The translations under genes were made by a program, and so were the position numbers. A model generated the notes under the pieces. It did not search any database. It was not told the origin of the DNA and was given only the letters and a program-made list of their open reading frames with translations. A DNA stretch of 64,000 nucleotides from Escherichia coli DSM 30083 = JCM 1649 = ATCC 11775 (GTDB taxonomy: Bacteria > Pseudomonadota > Gammaproteobacteria > Enterobacterales > Enterobacteriaceae): NCBI RefSeq assembly GCF_003697165.2, contig NZ_CP033092.2, positions 2,108,001 to 2,172,000 on the forward strand, in the 5' to 3' direction. This document shows, piece by piece, positions 8,522-17,530 of the stretch. Positions within the stretch are counted from its first letter, which is position 1. Each line of letters opens with the position of its first letter.

Positions 8522-9317
8522 ACCTAATATCCTTATATCCAGAAGTGGAGAGGTGCAAGATAAATCAAAACACCATAATTACTGTTTGCAGAATAATTCC
8601 TTTCTGCCGGTCCGAAATGTGATCGTGGAGTCAATTCTGACGATGATCTGAAATAAGAATAACGTCTGAACGGGTATAAGAAAATGCTTAAATCATCAAG
8701 TTTATATATTTTTACATTTCATTGATGAAATCAATGTAACTGTAATGAATTTTAATGATGGTGCTTTTTGTATCTTGTTGATATTAATCGATGAATTTGA
8801 ATTCATGATGAAGCAATGATTTTATAAAACGTTTTTTCATTTTTGCGATATAGCTCTCATTATACGTGTTCTGTTAATTAATGAGTACAGTGATAATTAA
8901 TGGCGAAATGAATGACGCGCATTTTCCACATCTTTAAGTTGCGGTTATTACACCATTGCAAAAACTCAACGCCAGGTAATGAGGCCTATTGACTGGTTAA
9001 AAAGAAGACATCCCGCATGGGTACCAAAGACAACAAGGACTTCCAGGCTAATCTTATGGATTATTCTGCTGTGCACTCGATAATTTGTCTGACAAATTCG
9101 CTTTTCCTTATGTCTTTTCCCGCTAAATTTATGCACGTTTTCACTGTAATTCTGCGATGTGATATTGCTCTCCTATGGAGAATTAATTTCTCGCTAAAAC
9201 TATGTCAACACAGTCACTTATCTTTTAGTTAAAAGGTAATGCTTTGTTTTCCGATTAATTTAACGAATGTCATTCGTTTTTGCCCTACACAAAACGACAC
9301 TAAAGCTGGAGAGAACC
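8522..9317. other. 796-base intergenic region, ftnB / araFGH control region
   Basis: AT-rich region with no convincing gene. The half nearest ftnB has only weak inverted repeats. The half nearest araF holds two AraC-type half sites (annotated separately), a TGTGA half-palindrome for CRP near 9149 and a second TATGGA box near 9174. A 71-codon open frame at 9017-9232 overlies these sites and is not supported. Confidence 0.7.
9055..9125 (+). promoter_or_regulatory. Pair of AraC-like half sites upstream of araF
   Basis: Site 1 (9055-9071) reads TATGGA-N7-GCTG and site 2 (9109-9125) reads TATGTC-N7-GCTA. Both follow the AraC half-site pattern TATGGA-N7-GCTA and the spacing between them is 54 bases. 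AraC activation of araFGH is established; the exact sites are my reading. Confidence 0.6.
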
Positions 9318-10307
9318 ATGCACAAATTTACTAAAGCCCTGGCAGCCATTGGTCTGGCAGCCGTTATGTCACAATCCGCTATGGCGGAGAACCTGAAGCT
9401 CGGTTTCCTGGTGAAGCAACCGGAAGAGCCGTGGTTCCAGACCGAATGGAAGTTTGCCGATAAAGCCGGGAAGGATTTAGGGTTTGAAGTTATTAAGATT
9501 GCCGTGCCGGATGGCGAAAAAACATTGAACGCTATCGACAGCCTGGCTGCCAGTGGCGCGAAAGGTTTCGTTATTTGTACTCCGGACCCGAAACTCGGCT
9601 CTGCCATCGTGGCGAAAGCGCGTGGCTACGATATGAAAGTCATTGCCGTGGATGACCAGTTTGTTAACGCCAAAGGTAAGCCAATGGATACCGTTCCGCT
9701 GGTGATGATGGCTGCGACCAAAATTGGCGAACGTCAGGGCCAGGAACTGTATAAAGAGATGCAGAAACGTGGCTGGGATGTCAAAGAAAGCGCGGTGATG
9801 GCGATTACCTCCAACGAACTGGATACGGCTCGTCGCCGTACTACGGGGTCTATGGATGCGCTGAAAGCTGCAGGATTCCCGGAAAAACAAATTTATCAGG
9901 TACCTACCAAATCTAACGACATCCCGGGGGCATTTGACGCTGCCAACTCAATGCTGGTTCAACATCCGGAAGTTAAACATTGGCTGATTGTCGGTATGAA
10001 CGACAGCACCGTGCTGGGCGGCGTACGCGCGACGGAAGGTCAGGGCTTTAAAGCGAGCGATATCATCGGTATCGGTATTAACGGTGTGGATGCGGTGAGT
10101 GAACTGTCTAAGGCACAGGCAACCGGCTTCTACGGTTCCCTGCTGCCAAGCCCGGACGTACATGGTTATAAGTCCAGCGAAATGCTTTACAACTGGGTTG
10201 CAAAAGGTGTTGAACCGACCAAATTCACCGAAGTTACCGACGTGGTGCTGATCACGCGTGACAACTTTAAAGAAGAACTGGAGAAAAAAGGTTTAGGCGG
10301 TAAGTAA
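9318..10307 (+). CDS. araF: L-arabinose-binding periplasmic protein
   Basis: A 329-residue periplasmic binding protein of the AraFGH high-affinity L-arabinose ABC importer. The Sec signal peptide is clear (MHKFTKALAAIGLAAVMSQ through AMA, cleavage about residue 23). The mature part is a two-lobed type 1 binding fold beginning ENLKLGFLVKQPEEPWF. The start is ATG 9318 after GGAGAG. It leads the araFGH operon, induced by AraC-arabinose and CRP. Confidence 0.98.
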   Translation: MHKFTKALAAIGLAAVMSQSAMAENLKLGFLVKQPEEPWFQTEWKFADKAGKDLGFEVIKIAVPDGEKTLNAIDSLAASGAKGFVICTPDPKLGSAIVAKARGYDMKVIAVDDQFVNAKGKPMDTVPLVMMAATKIGERQGQELYKEMQKRGWDVKESAVMAITSNELDTARRRTTGSMDALKAAGFPEKQIYQVPTKSNDIPGAFDAANSMLVQHPEVKHWLIVGMNDSTVLGGVRATEGQGFKASDIIGIGINGVDAVSELSKAQATGFYGSLLPSPDVHGYKSSEMLYNWVAKGVEPTKFTEVTDVVLITRDNFKEELEKKGLGGK

Positions 10308-10376
10308 TTTGCCGGAAAAATTCCCCTCTGCATGATGCAGAGGGGGTGTGAACGACCAGTGATTCACGGAGACGTT

Positions 10377-11891
10377 ATGCAACAGTCTACCCCGTATCTC
10401 TCATTTCGCGGCATCGGTAAAACGTTTCCCGGCGTTAAGGCGCTGACGGATATTAGTTTTGACTGCTATGCCGGTCAGGTTCATGCGTTGATGGGTGAAA
10501 ATGGCGCAGGAAAATCAACTCTCTTAAAAATCCTCAGCGGAAACTATGCGCCAACCACGGGTTCTGTAGTGATTAATGGGCAGGAAATGTCCTTTTCCGA
10601 CACGACCGCAGCACTTAACGCGGGTGTGGCGATTATTTATCAGGAACTGCATCTCGTGCCGGAAATGACCGTCGCGGAAAACATCTATCTCGGCCAGCTG
10701 CCGCATAAAGGCGGCATTGTGAATCGTTCATTGCTGAATTATGAGGCAGGTTTACAAATTAAACATCTTGGTATGGATATTGACCCGGACACGCCGCTGA
10801 AATATCTCTCCATTGGTCAGTGGCAGATGGTTGAAATCGCCAAAGCGCTGGCGCGTAACGCCAAAATTATCGCCTTTGATGAGCCAACCAGCTCCCTCTC
10901 TGCCCGCGAAATCGACAATCTTTTCCGCGTTATTCGTGAACTGCGAAAAGAGGGGCGGGTGATCTTATACGTTTCTCACCGTATGGAAGAAATATTTGCC
11001 CTCAGCGATGCCATCACCGTCTTTAAAGATGGGCGTTATGTCAAAACCTTTACCGATATGCAGCAGGTTGACCACGACGCACTGGTGCAGGCGATGGTCG
11101 GGCGCGACATTGGCGATATCTACGGCTGGCAACCGCGTAGTTATGGCGAGGAGCGGCTGCGTCTTGATGCTGTGAAAGCACCAGGCGTGCGTACGCCAAT
11201 AAGTCTGGCGGTTCGCAGTGGAGAAATTGTCGGTCTGTTTGGTCTGGTCGGGGCAGGGCGTAGCGAATTAATGAAAGGCATGTTTGGCGGGACGCAAATC
11301 ACCGCCGGTCAGGTTTATATCGACCAACAGCCGATCGATATTCGTAAACCGAGCCACGCCATTGCCGCAGGCATGATGCTCTGCCCGGAAGATCGCAAAG
11401 CGGAAGGCATTATTCCCGTGCACTCCGTTCGCGACAATATCAACATCAGTGCCAGACGTAAACATGTGCTTGGCGGTTGTGTAATCAACAACGGTTGGGA
11501 AGAAAACAATGCCGATCACCACATTCGTTCGCTCAACATCAAAACGCCGGGCGCTGAGCAACTGATCATGAATCTCTCAGGCGGAAATCAGCAAAAAGCC
11601 ATTCTGGGCCGCTGGTTATCGGAAGAGATGAAGGTCATTTTGCTGGATGAACCTACGCGTGGCATTGATGTTGGTGCTAAGCATGAAATTTACAACGTGA
11701 TTTATGCGCTGGCGGCGCAGGGTGTGGCGGTGCTGTTTGCCTCCAGCGACTTACCTGAAGTCCTCGGCGTTGCCGACCGGATTGTGGTGATGCGGGAAGG
11801 CGAAATCGCCGGTGAATTGTTACACGAGCAGGCAGATGAGCGTCAGGCACTGAGCCTTGCGATGCCTAAAGTCAGCCAGGCAGTTGCCTGA
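10377..11891 (+). CDS. araG: Arabinose ABC transporter ATP-binding protein
   Basis: A 504-residue double ABC ATPase. The first domain has Walker A GENGAGKST, Walker B IIAFDEP and a degenerate signature (LSIGQWQ). The second has signature LSGGNQQK and Walker B VILLDEP, while its Walker A region (GLVGAGRSE) is degenerate, as usual for the C-terminal half of sugar-importer ATPases. The start is ATG 10377; an upstream in-frame extension reads from the intergenic hairpin region and is not used. The gap after araF contains a CCCTCTGCATGATGCAGAGGG inverted repeat (10323-10343). Confidence 0.98.
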   Translation: MQQSTPYLSFRGIGKTFPGVKALTDISFDCYAGQVHALMGENGAGKSTLLKILSGNYAPTTGSVVINGQEMSFSDTTAALNAGVAIIYQELHLVPEMTVAENIYLGQLPHKGGIVNRSLLNYEAGLQIKHLGMDIDPDTPLKYLSIGQWQMVEIAKALARNAKIIAFDEPTSSLSAREIDNLFRVIRELRKEGRVILYVSHRMEEIFALSDAITVFKDGRYVKTFTDMQQVDHDALVQAMVGRDIGDIYGWQPRSYGEERLRLDAVKAPGVRTPISLAVRSGEIVGLFGLVGAGRSELMKGMFGGTQITAGQVYIDQQPIDIRKPSHAIAAGMMLCPEDRKAEGIIPVHSVRDNINISARRKHVLGGCVINNGWEENNADHHIRSLNIKTPGAEQLIMNLSGGNQQKAILGRWLSEEMKVILLDEPTRGIDVGAKHEIYNVIYALAAQGVAVLFASSDLPEVLGVADRIVVMREGEIAGELLHEQADERQALSLAMPKVSQAVA

Positions 11892-11905
11892 GTAAGGAGA
11901 GTATG

Positions 11906-12892
11906 ATGTCTTCTGTTTCTACATCGGGTTCTGGAGCACCTAAGTCGTCATTCAGCTTTGGGCGTATCTGGGATCAGTACGGCATGCTGGTGGTGTTTGC
12001 GGTGCTTTTTATCGCCTGTGCCATTTTTGTCCCAAATTTTGCCACCTTCATTAATATGAAAGGGTTGGGCCTGGCAATTTCTATGTCGGGGATGGTGGCG
12101 TGTGGCATGTTGTTCTGCCTTGCTTCCGGTGACTTTGACCTTTCTGTCGCCTCCGTAATTGCCTGTGCGGGTGTCACCACTGCGGTGGTTATCAACCTGA
12201 CTGAAAGCCTGTGGATTGGCGTGGCAGCGGGTTTGTTGCTGGGCGTTCTCTGTGGCCTGGTCAATGGCTTTGTTATCGCCAAACTGAAAATAAATGCCCT
12301 CATCACGACTCTGGCAACGATGCAGATTGTTCGAGGTCTGGCGTACATCATTTCAGACGGTAAAGCGGTCGGTATCGAAGATGAAAGCTTCTTTGCCCTT
12401 GGTTACGCCAACTGGTTCGGTCTGCCTGCGCCAATCTGGCTCACCGTCGCGTGTCTGATCATCTTTGGCTTGCTGCTGAATAAAACCACCTTTGGTCGTA
12501 ATACCCTGGCGATTGGCGGGAACGAAGAGGCTGCGCGTCTGGCGGGTGTACCGGTTGTTCGCACCAAAATTATTATTTTTGTTCTCTCTGGCCTGGTATC
12601 AGCGATAGCCGGAATTATTCTGGCTTCACGTATGACCAGTGGGCAGCCAATGACGTCGATTGGTTATGAGCTGATTGTGATCTCCGCCTGCGTTTTAGGT
12701 GGCGTTTCTCTGAAAGGCGGCATCGGAAAAATCTCATATGTGGTGGCGGGTATCTTAATTTTAGGCACCGTGGAAAACGCCATGAACCTGCTTAATATCT
12801 CTCCTTTCGCACAGTACGTAGTTCGCGGCTTAATCCTGCTGGCAGCGGTGATTTTCGACCGTTACAAGCAAAAAGCGAAACGCACTGTCTGA
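11906..12892 (+). CDS. araH: Arabinose ABC transporter permease
   Basis: A 328-residue inner-membrane permease of the BPD_transp_2 family with eight to ten hydrophobic segments. It carries the family loop GGNEEAARLAGV around residue 205 that contacts the ATPase. Two adjacent ATGs occur at 11903 and 11906; the second sits at a better distance from the AAGGAG site. Last gene of araFGH, followed by a terminator. Confidence 0.97.
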   Translation: MSSVSTSGSGAPKSSFSFGRIWDQYGMLVVFAVLFIACAIFVPNFATFINMKGLGLAISMSGMVACGMLFCLASGDFDLSVASVIACAGVTTAVVINLTESLWIGVAAGLLLGVLCGLVNGFVIAKLKINALITTLATMQIVRGLAYIISDGKAVGIEDESFFALGYANWFGLPAPIWLTVACLIIFGLLLNKTTFGRNTLAIGGNEEAARLAGVPVVRTKIIIFVLSGLVSAIAGIILASRMTSGQPMTSIGYELIVISACVLGGVSLKGGIGKISYVVAGILILGTVENAMNLLNISPFAQYVVRGLILLAAVIFDRYKQKAKRTV

Positions 12893-12930
12893 TGCTTTTT
12901 TCTACAACAATTTAGCATTTTTTCCCACCA

Positions 12931-12962
12931 CAGCCAGCCGCCACAACGGTTGGCTGTTCTTC
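12931..12962 (+). terminator. Terminator after araFGH
   Basis: A ten-base stem (CAGCCAGCCG against CGGTTGGCTG, one G-T pair) with a six-base loop, followed by TTCTTCGTT. Located 38 bases after araH. Confidence 0.75.
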
Positions 12963-13058
12963 GTTGCAAATGGCGACCCCCGTCACACTGTCTATACTTA
13001 CATGTCTGTAAAGCGCGTTCTGCGCAACACAATAAGAAAAGAGAAGGAGGAGAACCGG

Positions 13059-13859
13059 GTGACAGAACCGTTAACCGAAACCCCTGAACTATCCGCGAAA
13101 TATGCCTGGTTTTTTGATCTCGATGGAACGCTGGCGGAAATCAAACCGCATCCCGATCAGGTCGTCGTGCCTGACACTATTCTGCAAGGACTTCAGCTAC
13201 TGGCAACCGCAAGTGATGGTGCATTGGCATTGATTTCAGGGCGCTCAATGGTGGAGCTTGACGCACTGGCAAAACCTTATCGCTTCCCGTTAGCGGGCGT
13301 GCATGGGGCGGAGCGCCGTGACATCAATGGTAAAACGCATATCGTTCATCTGCCGGATGCGATTGCGCGTGATATTAGCGTGCAACTGCATACGGTCATC
13401 GCCCAGTATCCCGGCGCGGAGCTGGAGGCGAAAGGGATGGCTTTTGCGCTGCATTATCGCCAGGCTCCGCAGCATGAAGACGCATTAATGACATTAGCGC
13501 AACGTATTACTCAGATCTGGCCACAAATGGCGTTACAGCAGGGAAAGTGTGTTGTCGAGATCAAACCGAAAGGTACCAGTAAAGGTGAGGCGATTGCTGC
13601 CTTTATGCAGGAAGCTCCCTTTATCGGGCGAACGCCCGTATTTCTGGGCGATGATCTGACCGATGAATCTGGCTTCGCAGTCGTTAACCGGCTGGGCGGA
13701 ATGTCAGTAAAAATTGGCACAGGTGCAACTCAGGCATCATGGCGACTGGCGGGCGTGCCGGATGTCTGGAGCTGGCTTGAAATGATAACCACCGCATTAC
13801 AACAAAAAAGAGAAAATAACAGGAGTGATGACTATGAGTCGTTTAGTCGTAGTATCTAA
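13059..13859 (+). CDS. otsB: Trehalose-6-phosphate phosphatase
   Basis: Dephosphorylates trehalose 6-phosphate to trehalose in osmotic and stationary-phase stress. The 266-residue HAD-superfamily enzyme shows motif I DLDGTLAE (nucleophile and acid Asp), ISGR as the TPP family motif II and GDDLTDE as the Mg-binding motif. I chose GTG at 13059 because an AAGGAGGAG site lies directly upstream; a 19-codon extension to 13002 has no such support. It overlaps otsA by 26 bases. otsBA is known to be RpoS-dependent. Confidence 0.97.
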   Translation: MTEPLTETPELSAKYAWFFDLDGTLAEIKPHPDQVVVPDTILQGLQLLATASDGALALISGRSMVELDALAKPYRFPLAGVHGAERRDINGKTHIVHLPDAIARDISVQLHTVIAQYPGAELEAKGMAFALHYRQAPQHEDALMTLAQRITQIWPQMALQQGKCVVEIKPKGTSKGEAIAAFMQEAPFIGRTPVFLGDDLTDESGFAVVNRLGGMSVKIGTGATQASWRLAGVPDVWSWLEMITTALQQKRENNRSDDYESFSRSI

Positions 13860-15258
13860 CCGGATTGCACCACCAGACGAGCACGCCGCCAGTGCCGGTG
13901 GCCTTGCCGTTGGCATACTGGGGGCACTGAAAGCCGCAGGTGGACTGTGGTTTGGCTGGAGCGGTGAAACAGGGAATGAGGATCAGCCGCTAAAAAAGGT
14001 GAAAAAGGGTAACATTACGTGGGCCTCTTTTAACCTCAGCGAACAGGACCTTGACGAATACTACAACAAATTCTCCAATGCCGTTCTCTGGCCCGCTTTT
14101 CATTATCGGCTCGATCTGGTGCAATTTCAGCGTCCTGCCTGGGATGGCTATCTACGCGTAAATGCGTTGCTGGCAGATAAATTACTGCCGCTGTTGCAAG
14201 ACGATGACATTATCTGGATCCACGATTATCACCTGTTGCCCTTTGCGCATGAATTACGCAAACGGGGCGTGAATAATCGCATTGGTTTCTTTCTGCATAT
14301 TCCTTTCCCGACACCAGAAATCTTCAACGCGCTGCCGACATATGACACCTTGCTTGAACAGCTTTGTGAATATGATTTGCTGGGTTTCCAGACGGAGAAC
14401 GATCGTCTGGCGTTCCTGGATTGCCTTTCTAACCTGACCCGCGTCACGACACGTAGCGCAAAAAGCCATACGGCCTGCGGCAAAGCGTTTCGAACGGAAG
14501 TTTACCCGATCGGCATTGAGCCGAAAGAAATAGCGAAACAGGCTGCCGGTCCACTGCCGCCAAAACTGGCGCAACTCAAAGCAGAACTGAAAAACGTACA
14601 AAATATCTTTTCTGTCGAACGACTGGATTATTCCAAAGGTTTGCCGGAGCGTTTTCTCGCCTATGAAGCGTTACTGGAAAAATATCCGCAACATCACGGT
14701 AAAATTCGTTATACCCAGATCGCGCCAACGTCTCGTGGTGATGTGCAAGCCTATCAGGATATTCGTCATCAGCTCGAAAATGAAGCCGGACGAATTAATG
14801 GTAAATATGGGCAATTAGGCTGGACGCCGCTTTATTATTTGAATCAGCATTTTGACCGTAAATTACTGATGAAAATATTCCGCTACTCTGACGTGGGCTT
14901 AGTGACGCCACTGCGTGACGGGATGAACCTGGTGGCAAAAGAGTATGTTGCCGCTCAGGACCCAGCCAACCCGGGCGTTCTTGTTCTTTCGCAATTTGCG
15001 GGAGCGGCAAACGAGTTAACGTCGGCGTTAATTGTTAATCCCTACGATCGTGACGAAGTTGCAGCTGCGCTGGATCGTGCATTGACTATGTCGCTGGCGG
15101 AACGTATTTCCCGTCATGCAGAAATGCTGGACGTTATCGTGAAAAACGATATTAACCACTGGCAGGAGTGCTTCATTAGCGACCTAAAGCAGATAGTTCC
15201 GCGAAGCGCGGAAAGCCAGCAGCGCGATAAAGTTGCTACCTTTCCTAAGCTTGCGTAG
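13834..15258 (+). CDS. otsA: Trehalose-6-phosphate synthase
   Basis: A GT20 glycosyltransferase that joins UDP-glucose and glucose 6-phosphate into trehalose 6-phosphate. The 474 residues start VVVSNRI, have the glucose-6-phosphate site (ASAGGLAVG, Trp and Tyr around residue 80), the HDYHLLP motif, VERLDYSKGLPERF and the UDP-glucose segment LRDGMNLVAKEYVA. ATG 13834 follows AACAGGAG and lies inside the otsB 3' end. Convergent with uspC, with six bases between the stops. Confidence 0.98.
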   Translation: MSRLVVVSNRIAPPDEHAASAGGLAVGILGALKAAGGLWFGWSGETGNEDQPLKKVKKGNITWASFNLSEQDLDEYYNKFSNAVLWPAFHYRLDLVQFQRPAWDGYLRVNALLADKLLPLLQDDDIIWIHDYHLLPFAHELRKRGVNNRIGFFLHIPFPTPEIFNALPTYDTLLEQLCEYDLLGFQTENDRLAFLDCLSNLTRVTTRSAKSHTACGKAFRTEVYPIGIEPKEIAKQAAGPLPPKLAQLKAELKNVQNIFSVERLDYSKGLPERFLAYEALLEKYPQHHGKIRYTQIAPTSRGDVQAYQDIRHQLENEAGRINGKYGQLGWTPLYYLNQHFDRKLLMKIFRYSDVGLVTPLRDGMNLVAKEYVAAQDPANPGVLVLSQFAGAANELTSALIVNPYDRDEVAAALDRALTMSLAERISRHAEMLDVIVKNDINHWQECFISDLKQIVPRSAESQQRDKVATFPKLA

Positions 15259-15264
15259 GTGCGG

Positions 15265-15693
15265 TTAATCTCCCGTAAGTGGAACTAACAGCACATCGAC
15301 CTCACTTGAGGTAATCACTCTTTTCGCCGAGCAGGATGCTCGCGAAAAGAAACTGTGATTGTGATTACCGCAAATCACCAAATCGAAATGATGTTTGCGA
15401 CAAACTTCCAGAATATGTTCGCTTAACTCACCGTAGGCAATAAACGTCTTGTCAACGGGATACCCCGCATCCTGAATTAACTTATCAAGAAAGCTTTGCG
15501 TTTCTTCCTGCATCACATTGCGTAAATCTTCAAGCATCGGCGCAGCTAATTGATTGTACATTTCCGGGTCGGAAGCGAGAGTAATTAAACTGATGTGTCC
15601 CTTTACTGGCCTGGCGATAGATACCGCTTTTGCCAGCAGTTGCTGACTTTCCGGTGTAACCGCAACGGCGACAAGAATATTGCTATAGCTCAT
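15265..15693 (-). CDS. uspC: Universal stress protein C
   Basis: A 142-residue UspA-type protein. It begins SYSNILVAVAV and carries DLVICGNHNH near the ATP-loop position of ATP-binding Usps, but the G-2x-G-9x-G(S/T) signature is not clear, as in the UspA/C/D class. In K-12, UspC aids UV resistance, motility and KdpDE scaffolding. Monocistronic, next to the long flhDC control region. Confidence 0.96.
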   Translation of the reverse strand: MSYSNILVAVAVTPESQQLLAKAVSIARPVKGHISLITLASDPEMYNQLAAPMLEDLRNVMQEETQSFLDKLIQDAGYPVDKTFIAYGELSEHILEVCRKHHFDLVICGNHNHSFFSRASCSAKRVITSSEVDVLLVPLTGD

Positions 15694-16472
15694 AACCTGT
15701 TCCTTATTCTGTGAACTTCAGGTGACATTAAAGCTTTACTCCTAATGGAGAAACGACGCAATCCCAACTCAGTTAAACAGGTAAATATTAGTCTGGTCAT
15801 TAGTAAATACAATTAATCAATTGCTCTTGGTTATCATATGATTTCAACTGTATTTATAAGAAAATAATGTACTGATTTCCCATATTGAACAAGTGGTTAA
15901 TATATGTAAAACATTTTATTAACATTGGGTTGATTGTTGCCTTTCTTTGTAGTTAATTAGTTTGTTGTGCGGTAAGTGTTTGTTTAAAAATGGCTTATCT
16001 GGTATTGCATTAAAGCGATTATTTATAGCAGATGATTATTTACGGTGAGTTATTTTAACTGTGCGCAACATCCCATTTCGATTATTCCTGTTTCATTTTT
16101 GCTTGCCAGTGTAGCGAAAAATTTTTTAACAGATTGAAATACACCCAAAACAAAAGTATGACTTATACATTTATGTTAAGTAATTGAGCGTTTTGTGTGA
16201 TCTGCATCACACATTATTGAAAATCGCAGCCCCCCTCCGTTGTATGTGCGTGTAGTGACGAGTACAGTTGCGTCGATTTAGGAAAAATCTTAGATAAGTG
16301 TAAAGACCCCCTTCTATTTGTAAGGACTTATTAAACCAAAAAGGTGGGTCTGCTTATTGCAGCTTATCGCAACTATTCTAATGCTAATTATTTTTTACCG
16401 GGGCTTCCCGGCGACATCACGGGGTGCGGTGAGACCGCATAAAAATAAAGTTGGTTATTCTGGGTGGGAATA
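15694..16472 (+). promoter_or_regulatory. uspC-flhD intergenic region, flhDC control region without IS element
   Basis: An AT-rich 779-base region between divergently oriented uspC and flhD. It holds the flhDC CRP site, the promoter and a leader of about 198 bases ending in GGGTGGGAATAATG. The leader has two small hairpins (CCGGGGCTTCCCGG near 16399 and GCGGTGAGACCGC near 16427). Published work on K-12 places CsrA, OmrA/B, McaS and ArcZ binding in this leader. MG1655 carries IS1 here; this sequence is uninterrupted. Confidence 0.8.
16196..16211 (+). promoter_or_regulatory. CRP site of flhDC
   Basis: A perfect TGTGA-TCTGCA-TCACA palindrome, extended by one matching base pair on each side. Its centre lies about 72 bases upstream of the start point implied by a 198-base leader (near 16275), matching the known class I activator site. 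Confidence 0.85.
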
Positions 16473-16823
16473 ATGCATACCTCCGAGTTGCTGAAACACA
16501 TTTATGACATCAACTTGTCATATTTACTACTTGCACAGCGTCTGATTGTTCAGGACAAAGCGTCCGCTATGTTTCGTCTCGGCATAAATGAAGAAATGGC
16601 GACAACGTTAGCGGCACTGACTCTTCCGCAAATGGTTAAGCTGGCAGAAACCAATCAACTGGTTTGTCACTTCCGTTTTGACAGCCACCAGACGATTACT
16701 CAGTTGACGCAAGATTCCCGCGTTGACGATCTCCAGCAAATTCATACCGGCATCATGCTCTCAACACGCTTGCTGAATGATGTTAATCAGCCTGAAGAAG
16801 CGCTGCGCAAGAAAAGGGCCTGA
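16473..16823 (+). CDS. flhD: FlhD, flagellar master regulator subunit
   Basis: A 116-residue subunit of the FlhD4C2 complex that activates class II flagellar promoters. ATG 16473 is preceded by GGTGGGA; an upstream GTG at 16464 in frame would add three residues and overlaps that site. The protein is helical, with the conserved [22 protein letters not shown] start and a helix-turn-helix-like C-terminal part. flhC starts two bases after its stop. Confidence 0.98.
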
Positions 16824-16825
16824 TC

Positions 16826-17404
16826 ATGAGTGAAAAAAGCATTGTTCAGGAAGCGCGGGATATTCAGCTGGCAATGGAATTGATCACCCTGGGCGCTCGT
16901 TTGCAGATGCTGGAAAGCGAAACACAGTTAAGTCGCGGACGTCTGATAAAACTCTATAAAGAACTGCGCGGAAGCCCACCGCCGAAAGGCATGCTGCCAT
17001 TTTCAACCGACTGGTTTATGACCTGGGAACAAAACGTTCATGCTTCGATGTTCTGTAATGCATGGCAGTTTTTACTGAAAACTGGCTTGTGTAATGGCGT
17101 CGATGCGGTGATCAAAGCCTACCGTTTATACCTTGAACAGTGCCCGCAAGCAGAAGAAGGACCGCTGCTGGCATTAACCCGTGCCTGGACATTGGTGCGG
17201 TTTGTTGAAAGTGGATTACTGCAACTTTCCAGCTGCAACTGCTGCGGCGGCAATTTTATTACCCATGCTCACCAGCCTGTTGGCAGCTTTGCCTGCAGCT
17301 TATGTCAGCCGCCATCCCGGGCAGTAAAAAGACGTAAACTTTCCCAGAATCCTGCCGATATTATCCCACAACTGCTGGATGAACAGAGAGTACAGGCTGT
17401 TTAA
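16826..17404 (+). CDS. flhC: FlhC, flagellar master regulator subunit
   Basis: A 192-residue DNA-contacting partner of FlhD. The zinc-binding cysteines appear as CNCCGGNF and CSLCQ (about residues 137-160). Its last 24 codons contain the sigma-28 promoter of motAB-cheAW and the 5' end of the MotR sRNA. Translationally linked to flhD. Confidence 0.98.
17335..17361 (+). promoter_or_regulatory. Sigma-28 (FliA) promoter of motAB-cheAW
   Basis: TAAA at 17335-17338, a 15-base spacer and GCCGATAT at 17354-17361 fit the TAAA-N15-GCCGATAA class III promoter consensus. The site lies inside the flhC coding sequence, 170 bases before motA. Confidence 0.88.
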
Positions 17405-17462
17405 CTGATACGGTGTGGCGAAACATTCCAGCAGCGGTAACGATGTACCGCTGCTTTCTTTT
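17368..17462 (+). ncRNA. motR: MotR, sigma-28-dependent sRNA from the motA leader
   Basis: From about seven bases after the sigma-28 -10 element to the T-rich end of a ten-base hairpin (AGCAGCGGTA at 17430-17439 against TACCGCTGCT at 17446-17455, then TTCTTTT). The implied size, about 95 bases, agrees with MotR, a published Hfq-binding sRNA that modulates flagellar and ribosomal protein expression. Boundaries are inferred. Confidence 0.7.
17430..17462 (+). terminator. Hairpin/attenuator in the motA leader (MotR 3' end)
   Basis: A ten-base perfect stem with a six-base loop and a following TTCTTTT lies 70 bases before the motA start. Some transcription must read through it to express motAB-cheAW. 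Confidence 0.75.
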
Positions 17463-17530
17463 GCCCCTATCGCGTGTTAACGCCTGACGACTGAACATCC
17501 TGTCATGGTCAACAGTGGAAGGATGATGTC

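Noticed and set aside
9017..9232. 71-codon open frame upstream of araF
   Set aside because: No convincing ribosome site, an atypical Cys/Phe/Leu-rich product, and it overlies AraC-like operator boxes. Treated as chance.
16464..16472. GTG at 16464 as flhD start
   Set aside because: It lies within the GGTGGGA ribosome-site stretch; ATG at 16473 has proper spacing.
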